NCBI GenBank assembly: GCA_017483985.1
Contig: JAFUUB010000072.1
Span: 1 to 22,028 of the forward strand
Origin: Bacteroidales bacterium
GTDB taxonomy: Bacteria; Bacteroidota; Bacteroidia; Bacteroidales; UBA932
DNA length: 22,028 nt
Direction: 5' to 3'
Shown here: piece by piece, positions 15,289-22,028 of the stretch
How the letters are laid out: the number at the start of each line of letters is the position of its first letter
Position numbering within the stretch: position 1 is the first letter of the stretch
Translations under genes and position numbers: made by a program
The notes under the pieces: model-generated
The model's database searches: none
Told to the model about the DNA's origin: nothing
The model's input: the letters and a program-made list of their open reading frames with translations, nothing else

Positions 15289-18078
15289 ATGAAACGAACC
15301 CTTTTGATCTGCTTCCTCCTGCTGGCCGCCCTCCCGGCGTTCTCGGCACCCCCGTTGCGGGTGCGGGGAAAGGTCGTGGATGCACGGACGGCAGAACCGG
15401 TGCCCGGAGCCGTCGTCAAGCTCGACGAGAATTATCTCTGGGCCGTCACCGGGCTGGAAGGGGAATTCGAACTGGAAGGGGTGCAGAAAGGCACGTATGA
15501 CCTCGAGGTCTCCTGCCTGGGCTATGTCTCCGATACCCGGAAACTGGCCGTCGCGGCGAACATTGAAGACCTGGTCATTACCCTCTCCGTCAATTCCCTG
15601 GCCCTGGACGAAGTCGTCGTCACGGCGGAGAAGTCCAAGGACAATATCAACACGACCCAGAAGATCGAGCGGACCGCGCTGGACCACCTGCAGATGAACA
15701 GCATGGGCGGCGTAGCGGCGCTGCTGCCGGGCGGGAAGACCCTCAACCCCGACCTGACGACCGATTCGGCCCTGTCGCTGCGCGCAGGCGGTTCGACCGC
15801 GGGCAACGCGGCCTTCGGCACCGCCGTGGAGATCAACGGCGTGCGCATGGGCGACAACGCCAACTTCAGCGGCATGCAGGGCATCGGCACCCGGAGCCTG
15901 TCGGTCGAGAACATCGAGTCCGTCGAGGTCATCACGGGCGTTCCCTCGGCCGAATACGGCGACCTGGGCAGCGGCATGGTCCGCGTGACCACCAAGAAGG
16001 GACGCACGCCCCTGAGCGTCGTCTTCTCCGTCAATCCCCGTACCTATGAAGCCTCCGTCTCCAAGGGATTCGAGGTCGGCAAGGGCGTGGTCAACCTCGG
16101 CCTGGAATGGGCCAACGCCACCCGCAAACTGACCTCCCCCTATACCTCCTATACCCGGCGCGGCTTCACCCTGGACTATACCCGGACCTTCGCCGGGGTC
16201 CTGCGTTTCGAGGCCGGTATCAACGGAAACATCGGCGGCATGAACAGCAAGAACGACCCGGACGCCTTCTCGGACGAATACATCAAGGAACGGGACAACC
16301 TGCTGACCCCGCACCTCAAGGCCACCTGGCTGCTAAACAAGGCCTGGGTCACCAACCTCAGCCTCGAGGGCTCGGTCTACTACCATGACCAGAAGTCGCA
16401 TTTCCACGGCTACAATTCCTATGCGTCGGCGCAGCCGGCGGTCCACGCCGAAGAAGCCGGCTACTGGATGGCGGACGCCCTGCCCCTGACGTATTATTCC
16501 GACCAGATCCAGGACTCCAAGGAACTGGACTACGCCGCCTCGCTCAAGTACAACTGGCTGACCCACTGGGGCTCCGTCAAGAGTACCCTGAAGGCGGGCG
16601 TGCAGTGGAAGGCGGACGGCAACGTGGGTAAGGGCGAATGGTACGAGGACCCGGCGCTGGCCGCCAACGGCTACCGGCCCCGGCCCTATACCGATTATCC
16701 CTACATGCACACCCTGGCCGGTTTCCTCGAGGAAAACCTGACCATCCCCGTCGGGAAGACCAGCCTCAACCTGATGGCCGGCCTCCGGGCCGAGACCGTG
16801 ATGATCAGCGGGTCGGACTATGACAAGCTGCGCATCCTCTCGCCGCGCCTGAACGCACGGTGGACCCTCTCGGACCACTTCGCGGTCCGCGGCGGCTGGG
16901 GCATCGCCGGCAAGCTGCCGTCCTTCTACATCCTCTACCCGCGCCAGGAATACCGCGACATCCAGACCTTCGCGTTCACACACGACGGCCAGGCGGCCTA
17001 CGTCTACTATACCATGCCGTTCACGATGACCTTCAATCCGGACCTGCGCTGGCAGGAGAACCGCAACTCGGAAGTCGGCATCGACGCCACGTTCAAGGGA
17101 TGGAAAGCCTCGCTGGTCGGCTATTACAATATCACGAAGAATCCCTACGAGATGGGGACGGTCTACGAGCCCTTCTCCTATAACATGATGAGCGTTCCGG
17201 CCGGCTACCTGATGCCCGGCTCGCCCGACGTGGTCCTCGACCACCAGACCGGCGACGTGTATTTCCGCGGAAGCGACGACGAGTTCTACACCCCAGGCTA
17301 CCTGCGGGTGCAGGACCAGACGTTCGCGGCCTCCCGGCGGCAGGAGAACGGCGCGGACATCCACCGCTACGGCGTCGAACTGACGGTCGATTTCCCGGAA
17401 ATCCGGCCCATCCGCACCCAGCTGCGGCTGGACGCGGCCTGGAACCATACGGAATTCTCCTCCGACATCCCCGTCAGTTACTACCAAAATGGCTGGTCGC
17501 ACACCTCGCTGCCGAACCGTTCCTACCAGTATGCCGGAATCTACCAGGGCAACGCCGGGGTATGGAACGGCCGCAAGACCGACAACCTCGATGCCAACCT
17601 GACGGCCATCACGCACATCCCGCAGGCGCGGCTGGTCGTTACCTGCCGCGTGGAAGCGACCCTGCTGCGCAATGCGCAGTATACCTCCGACCGGGCTTTT
17701 ACCGTGAATGCGGGCTCCAATGCCCCTACCGGCGGGAACATCTATGACGGACAATCCTATACCGCCGTCTATCCCGTCGCCTATATCGGCCTGGACGGCG
17801 TACAGCATCCCTGGACGGCCGAATCCGCCGCCGACCCGGAGCTGTCCCGCCTGATCCTCCGCTCCGGCAACATCTACACCTTCGCGCCCGACGGGTATGA
17901 CCCGTACGTGTCGGCGAACCTCAGCGTGACCAAGGAAATCGGAGACCACGTCTCCCTGTCCTTCTTTGCGAACAACTTTACGAATGCGCGCCGCTTCGTC
18001 ACCAGCAAGGCGACAGGCGTGGCCGCCATCTTCACCCCTAACTTTTATTACGGACTGACATGCAGAATCAAATTGTAA
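15289..18078 (+). CDS. TonB-dependent outer-membrane receptor with carboxypeptidase-regulatory-like domain
   Basis: The 929-aa receptor has a signal peptide (about 1-20, ending PAFSA). An N-terminal carboxypeptidase-regulatory-like domain follows (about 23-105, VRGKVVDARTAEPVPGAVV, then YDLEVSCLGY). The plug domain starts near LDEVVVTAEKS (about 105-115) and includes VEINGVRMGDN, then VENIESVEVITGVPSAEYGD and GMVRVTTKKG. A beta-barrel continues to the C-terminus (YYGLTCRIKL). Such receptors import ligands using TonB/ExbBD energy; those genes are not in this window. The partner proteins are not SusD-like, so this is not a standard polysaccharide locus. The gene opens a four-gene unit and overlaps the next gene by 19 nt. 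The ligand is unknown. Confidence 0.93.
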   Translation: MKRTLLICFLLLAALPAFSAPPLRVRGKVVDARTAEPVPGAVVKLDENYLWAVTGLEGEFELEGVQKGTYDLEVSCLGYVSDTRKLAVAANIEDLVITLSVNSLALDEVVVTAEKSKDNINTTQKIERTALDHLQMNSMGGVAALLPGGKTLNPDLTTDSALSLRAGGSTAGNAAFGTAVEINGVRMGDNANFSGMQGIGTRSLSVENIESVEVITGVPSAEYGDLGSGMVRVTTKKGRTPLSVVFSVNPRTYEASVSKGFEVGKGVVNLGLEWANATRKLTSPYTSYTRRGFTLDYTRTFAGVLRFEAGINGNIGGMNSKNDPDAFSDEYIKERDNLLTPHLKATWLLNKAWVTNLSLEGSVYYHDQKSHFHGYNSYASAQPAVHAEEAGYWMADALPLTYYSDQIQDSKELDYAASLKYNWLTHWGSVKSTLKAGVQWKADGNVGKGEWYEDPALAANGYRPRPYTDYPYMHTLAGFLEENLTIPVGKTSLNLMAGLRAETVMISGSDYDKLRILSPRLNARWTLSDHFAVRGGWGIAGKLPSFYILYPRQEYRDIQTFAFTHDGQAAYVYYTMPFTMTFNPDLRWQENRNSEVGIDATFKGWKASLVGYYNITKNPYEMGTVYEPFSYNMMSVPAGYLMPGSPDVVLDHQTGDVYFRGSDDEFYTPGYLRVQDQTFAASRRQENGADIHRYGVELTVDFPEIRPIRTQLRLDAAWNHTEFSSDIPVSYYQNGWSHTSLPNRSYQYAGIYQGNAGVWNGRKTDNLDANLTAITHIPQARLVVTCRVEATLLRNAQYTSDRAFTVNAGSNAPTGGNIYDGQSYTAVYPVAYIGLDGVQHPWTAESAADPELSRLILRSGNIYTFAPDGYDPYVSANLSVTKEIGDHVSLSFFANNFTNARRFVTSKATGVAAIFTPNFYYGLTCRIKL

Positions 18079-19271
18079 AGACCCTCTTGCTTTTCGGGGC
18101 GCTGGTCCTGACGGGCTGCATGGAGATGCAGAACCCTTATTCGGACGGTCTTAACCGACTGACGGTCAGCGCCGTATACCCCTCTGACCATGCGGATGCC
18201 ACCCGGGCCGGCGTCGCCGTGACGGTCGAAAGCGTCTCCGGCGGCAGCGCCTATTCGCTGGCCACCGACGCTTCCGGCACCGCATCGACCACCCTGCCGA
18301 ACGGCATCTACCGCATCTCCATCAGCGACCGCAACGGATCGGACATCTTCAACGGATCCGTCGACAAGGTCATCATTTCCGGCCAGGACGTGACCGTCAG
18401 CCTGCCGCTGAAGTACTCCAAGGCCGGCACCCTGGTCATCAAGGAACTCTATTGCGGCGGGTGCAGCAAGGCCCCCGAAGAAGGCACCTACCAGTCCGAC
18501 AAGTACGTGATCCTGCACAACAATGACTCGCAGGTCACCTACCTGGACGGACTCTGCCTCGGGACCCTCTCCCCGTATAACAGCACCGGCGCCAACCCGT
18601 GGGCGGACAGCGACGGCAACCTGCCGGACTTCCTCCCGATCATCCAGGCCATCTGGCAGGTCGGCGGGACCGGCACCTCCTTCCCGCTCAATCCCGGTGA
18701 AGATGCCGTCATCTGCCTGCACGGGGCCATCGACCACAGCGCCCAGTATCCGCTGTCGGTCAACCTCAACCAGCCGGACTACTTCGTCTGCTACAACCAG
18801 TCGTACTTCCCGAATCCCTCCTACCACCCGGTCCCGGGCGACAAGATCCGCCCCGAACGGCACCTGGAAGTCGTCATCAAGACCGGACAGGCCAATGCCT
18901 ACACCCTCTCGGTGAACTCCCCGACCTTCGTGATCTTCCGCGCGCAGGATACCGACATCCGCAGCTTCGTCGCCGTTCCGGAGAACCTCCGGCAGGTGCC
19001 GGGCGGTTCCGAGCGGGTCGTCGCCGTCCCGGAGGACTGGATCATCGACGGGATGGAAGTCTTCAACGGCGGGTCCTCGGACAACCACAAACGGCTGTCC
19101 CCGGCCATCGACGCCGGTTATGTCGCCCTCAGCGAAACCTTCAAGGGCCGCACCCTGATGCGCCGCGTCGACGAGGCGGCCTCGGCCGAGCAGGGTTTCG
19201 AAGTGCTTATGGATACCAACAACTCAACCGCAGATTTCTATGAACGCGAGACACAATCCCTTCACAAGTAG
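18060..19271 (+). CDS. DUF4876 family lipoprotein
   Basis: The 403-aa protein has a lipoprotein signal (LTGC, Cys20). A small beta-sandwich domain resembling a carboxypeptidase-regulatory/Ig fold follows (about 32-118, LTVSAVYP, then LPNGIYRISISD). The DUF4876 domain covers about 122-400 and begins GTLVIKELYCGGCSKAPEEG, with DKYVILHNN and LNPGEDAVICLHGAIDHS. It should sit in the outer membrane, probably as a surface lipoprotein partner of the receptor. The domain function is unknown. The start lies 19 nt inside the receptor gene, and no later Met would keep the signal peptide, so the overlap is real. Its own 3' end overlaps the next gene by 32 nt. Confidence 0.88.
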   Translation: MQNQIVKTLLLFGALVLTGCMEMQNPYSDGLNRLTVSAVYPSDHADATRAGVAVTVESVSGGSAYSLATDASGTASTTLPNGIYRISISDRNGSDIFNGSVDKVIISGQDVTVSLPLKYSKAGTLVIKELYCGGCSKAPEEGTYQSDKYVILHNNDSQVTYLDGLCLGTLSPYNSTGANPWADSDGNLPDFLPIIQAIWQVGGTGTSFPLNPGEDAVICLHGAIDHSAQYPLSVNLNQPDYFVCYNQSYFPNPSYHPVPGDKIRPERHLEVVIKTGQANAYTLSVNSPTFVIFRAQDTDIRSFVAVPENLRQVPGGSERVVAVPEDWIIDGMEVFNGGSSDNHKRLSPAIDAGYVALSETFKGRTLMRRVDEAASAEQGFEVLMDTNNSTADFYERETQSLHK

Positions 19272-20808
19272 GCTCGTCCTCCTGCTGGGCCTTGTGTTTT
19301 GCGCCCAGCAGGCCTTCTCCCAGGAGATGTATGACTGGGAAGCCTGGCGGCAAAGCCGCAACATCGCGGGACTCAGTGCCCAAAGCTCTCCGCGCGTCAC
19401 GATTGCCGGCAAGCAGGCCGCGTCGAGCGCCGAACTGCTGGGCGGCTATGCTTCGGGCGGTTTCCACGGTGGCTCCGAAGCCGAGAAGCTGTGGCAGGCC
19501 GGGGCACGGGCCGAGACCGAAGTCCACCTCCCGTCGTTGCTGATGACCGGCGATTTCTCCTTCATCCAGCAGGGCGGAGACAACCTATGCGGTTCCATGT
19601 TCACCCAGCCCGGATTCTATCCGGTCGACGTGCTGGAATTCACCCCGGGACGCAAGACCCTGCAGACCTACGGGATCGGCGGCGGCCTGGCCTGGCGCAA
19701 TGACAGCCCGTGGATCCTCGGCGGAACCTTCCGCTTCGAAGGGGCCAACTACGCCAAACGCAAGGACTTGCGCCATACCACCTACCGGCAGGACCTGGAA
19801 GTCGTCCCGTCCGTCCTCTTCGACCGGAGCGGCTGGCGGATCGGCGCTTCCTACATTTTCCGGAAGACGTCCGAATTCATCCAGGCCGAACAGATCGGCG
19901 CCGCCACCGCGGAATCCTACCATGCCTTCCTGGACAAGGGTCTGATGTACGGCGCCTACCAGGTCTGGGACGGCGCGGGCATTCATCTCAATGAAGCCGG
20001 CGTCGACCGGTTCGCCGTCAAGGAATTCACCCACGGCTTCGCCCTGCAGGGCGAGATCGGCAACTTCCTCTACGCCGATGCCGAATGGCGGTTCTCCCAC
20101 GGTGCGGTCGGGGAAAAGGGCTACACCTGGTTCCGCTTCCCGGGCATGGCGTTCAGCGGGCAGCTGATCTATACGCTGCACCGCCCCTCCGGGGTACATT
20201 CCTTCCGGCTGGGCTACGACTGGACCCGGCAGGACCTGGATGAGAGCGTCATCGAGAAGGTTTCCTCGGGCGGCGTGACCACGCCGGTCGAATATGACGC
20301 CAACCGGATCTACGAGCGCCGCAGCCTGGCCGTCGGTCCGTCCTGGCGGTATTACCGCGAGAACGGGGCGGAATTCGGGGCCGGGTTCACGGTGACCGAC
20401 AACCGGGACCGGAGCACGCTGATGTATCCGTTCCTGAACAATGACGAGTCTACGGTCGGGGACTTCGAAGCGGATGCCGTCCTCCCGCTAGGCCGGTTCC
20501 TGCTGCGTGCCGGCGTGGTTTTCCGGCAGAAACTCAGCGAACACAACCATGTGATCGACAACGACAATGAGGGCTTGGGCGTCACGACCACTCCCTTCCG
20601 CCTGCAGGACTGGTTCGACCGGGAGTTGGAACTGGAAGAAGCGACGCATCTGGGCGGCTCGCTCGCCCTGCGCTACGGGTTCTCCCTGGCCGGTATTGAC
20701 GGCCTTTTCCTGGAAGCCTCCTGCGCCTTCGTCCATGGTTTCAACATCAAGCTCCTCCCGGGTGCCAACCGGCAGGAGAGCCTCCTTACCCTCGGATATG
20801 AATTTTAA
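19240..20808 (+). CDS. DUF6850-type outer-membrane beta-barrel protein
   Basis: The 522-aa protein has a signal peptide (about 1-28, LVLLLGLVFCAQQAFSQ) and then alternating beta-strand segments rich in aromatic and glycine residues up to the C-terminal LLTLGYEF, which ends in Phe as outer-membrane barrels do. Charged loops include NDNEGLGVTTTPFRLQDWFD. It resembles the DUF6850 barrel proteins that I recall beside DUF4876 genes in Bacteroidota; I am less sure of the exact family than of the barrel call. The first Met is forced, because the next (residue 30) would lose the signal peptide, so the 32-nt overlap with the previous gene is real and suggests translational coupling. Cysteines are few and there are no catalytic motifs. 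Ligand unknown. Confidence 0.75.
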   Translation: MNARHNPFTSRLVLLLGLVFCAQQAFSQEMYDWEAWRQSRNIAGLSAQSSPRVTIAGKQAASSAELLGGYASGGFHGGSEAEKLWQAGARAETEVHLPSLLMTGDFSFIQQGGDNLCGSMFTQPGFYPVDVLEFTPGRKTLQTYGIGGGLAWRNDSPWILGGTFRFEGANYAKRKDLRHTTYRQDLEVVPSVLFDRSGWRIGASYIFRKTSEFIQAEQIGAATAESYHAFLDKGLMYGAYQVWDGAGIHLNEAGVDRFAVKEFTHGFALQGEIGNFLYADAEWRFSHGAVGEKGYTWFRFPGMAFSGQLIYTLHRPSGVHSFRLGYDWTRQDLDESVIEKVSSGGVTTPVEYDANRIYERRSLAVGPSWRYYRENGAEFGAGFTVTDNRDRSTLMYPFLNNDESTVGDFEADAVLPLGRFLLRAGVVFRQKLSEHNHVIDNDNEGLGVTTTPFRLQDWFDRELELEEATHLGGSLALRYGFSLAGIDGLFLEASCAFVHGFNIKLLPGANRQESLLTLGYEF

Positions 20809-20823
20809 ACAAACCCATTGAAT

Positions 20824-22028
20824 ATGAAAAAATTAATCGCTATTTCCCTCGGTCTTCTCGCCCTCGTGGCCTGCAACAAGCGCGGCCAGGAACCGGTCAA
20901 GCCCGACTATGACCTCCGCATTGAACCCGTCATCACCAAGGTCGACGCCACCAACTTCGAAAGCGGCGACGCCATCGGCCTGACCGTCACCCGCGAAAGC
21001 GGCGTTTTCGCCACCAACCAGAAGATGACCTATGACGGCAGCACCTTTGGCGGCGGCCTGAAATGGTACGAGGAAGGCGCCGACGAGGCCACCCTCACCG
21101 CTTACTATCCCTATGCCGAGACGGTCCCGGCCTCCTTTACCGTCGCAGCCGACCAGTCTGCCGGCACCTCCTCCTCGGACTTCCTCGCCGCAACCAAGAC
21201 CGGCGTCCTGCCGACCGCCAACGCCGTAGCGATGGTCTTCCAGCACAAACTCTCCCGCCTGGTCATCAAGGTGACCAACAATGCGGGCTATACCATCGAC
21301 GCCATGACCCTCAAGGGTGCCATCCCGACGGCCGTGATCGCCAGTGACTTCACCGCCACCGTCGACGACAAGGCCGCCCCCGTGGATATCAAGGCCTATC
21401 CGGCCGACGAGGCGACCCTCTATGCCATCCTGCCGCCGCAAACCGTCGCGCTCGTGGTTACGGTAACTGCCGCCGGCAAGGAAATGACCCAGCGCCTGGC
21501 CGAGGCGACCCTGGTCGCCGGTAAGCAGTACACCATCAACATGATCGTCAACCCGGCCGACATCCAGGTCGTCCTCTCCGGCGATATCGAGAACTGGGGC
21601 GACGGCGGCGAGATCCCGGCCGACGATTCCACCCCGGCCGTGCAGTTCGAGGAGAAGCTCTCCGACGGCTATTTCACCTATGACAATGTCCGCTACGATG
21701 TCGTCAAACTCAAGGACGGCAAGTGGTGGATGGCCAAGAACCTGCGCTACGTCCCGGCCGGCATCACGGTCAGTTCCAGCCTCAGCGATGTCACCGCCGG
21801 CGTCTTCAACCCGCTCGTACTGAACGAAGACGGGTCCGCCGCCGTGTTCTCCAACGACGACGCCGTCGTGGCCGCCCAGGGCTACCTGTACCAGGCGGAA
21901 GTCGCCCTCGGCAAGAAGGTCGGCGACCTGAAGAGCGTGGCCGACGCCGAGGCGCTCGAAGGCGCCCAGGGCATCTGCCCTCCGGGCTGGCATGTCCCGA
22001 CGCTCGATGACATCCTCGACCTGGTCGG
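20824..22028 (+). CDS. Fimbrillin-like lipoprotein with FISUMP domain, partial
   Basis: The reading frame is open to the window end (401 codons seen). It begins 15 nt after the barrel gene, so it is probably the fourth operon member. A lipoprotein signal ends LVAC (Cys17). The N-terminal half resembles Mfa1/fimbrillin-type proteins: FESGDAIGLTV (about 40-50), FQHKLSRLVIKV and a repeated beta-sandwich pattern, with a boundary near IENWGDGG. From about residue 280 it matches the start of a FISUMP (Fibrobacter succinogenes major paralogous) domain: WWMAKNLRYVPAG, GYLYQAEVAL and CPPGWHVPTLDDILDLV. This points to a surface-exposed adhesin or fimbrial-type lipoprotein. Its C-terminus lies outside the window. 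DUF and fold assignments are from motif recall only. Confidence 0.82.
   Translation, partial: MKKLIAISLGLLALVACNKRGQEPVKPDYDLRIEPVITKVDATNFESGDAIGLTVTRESGVFATNQKMTYDGSTFGGGLKWYEEGADEATLTAYYPYAETVPASFTVAADQSAGTSSSDFLAATKTGVLPTANAVAMVFQHKLSRLVIKVTNNAGYTIDAMTLKGAIPTAVIASDFTATVDDKAAPVDIKAYPADEATLYAILPPQTVALVVTVTAAGKEMTQRLAEATLVAGKQYTINMIVNPADIQVVLSGDIENWGDGGEIPADDSTPAVQFEEKLSDGYFTYDNVRYDVVKLKDGKWWMAKNLRYVPAGITVSSSLSDVTAGVFNPLVLNEDGSAAVFSNDDAVVAAQGYLYQAEVALGKKVGDLKSVADAEALEGAQGICPPGWHVPTLDDILDLV

Noticed and set aside
16333..17949. A long antisense frame inside the TonB receptor gene
   Set aside because: It is Val/Gly/Arg-rich without motifs and is explained by the codon bias of the receptor.

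Overview
The window is about 22 kb of high-GC chromosomal DNA from a member of the Bacteroidota, probably order Bacteroidales; the genus cannot be fixed. Supporting signs are the fused SecDF translocase, a TonB-dependent receptor with an N-terminal carboxypeptidase-regulatory-like domain, DUF4876- and DUF6850-type cell-envelope proteins, a fimbrillin/FISUMP lipoprotein, start regions without clear Shine-Dalgarno sequences, and several -7 promoter elements of the Bacteroidota form TAnnTTTG. No rRNA, tRNA or CRISPR array was seen.

Positions 1-1966 form an AT-richer accessory island. It holds a REP-associated tyrosine transposase (RAYT, HUH/Y1 family), a tightly coupled 134-aa gene of unknown function just upstream, REP-like hairpins on both sides (one left, two right, with a paired substitution between copies), and a 22-bp tandem repeat. 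This is the least explained part of the window.

Positions 2122-6886 (minus strand) read as one operon, in transcription order: lemA, a DUF2207 membrane protein, a lipoprotein alpha/beta-hydrolase and a YfcC/DcuC-type transporter. The DUF2207 and transporter genes are each broken by an apparent single-base deletion, from real decay or from assembly error.

Positions 6973-7956 carry a Gfo/Idh/MocA oxidoreductase, divergent from lemA and convergent, with a 4-nt overlap, to a periplasmic PD40 plus tandem-SPOR-like protein (7953-9845, minus). Divergent from the latter is secDF (10001-13042), with a structured leader containing a 12-codon ORF, ended by a strong intrinsic terminator. Next is a polyferredoxin-type membrane protein with a degenerate HMA-like domain (13203-15218).

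Positions 15289-22028 (plus strand) form an outer-membrane operon: TonB-dependent receptor, DUF4876 lipoprotein, DUF6850 beta-barrel and a fimbrillin/FISUMP lipoprotein cut by the window end. The first three genes overlap by 19 and 32 nt, suggesting coupled translation of a TonB-linked envelope system whose substrate cannot be read from the sequence.
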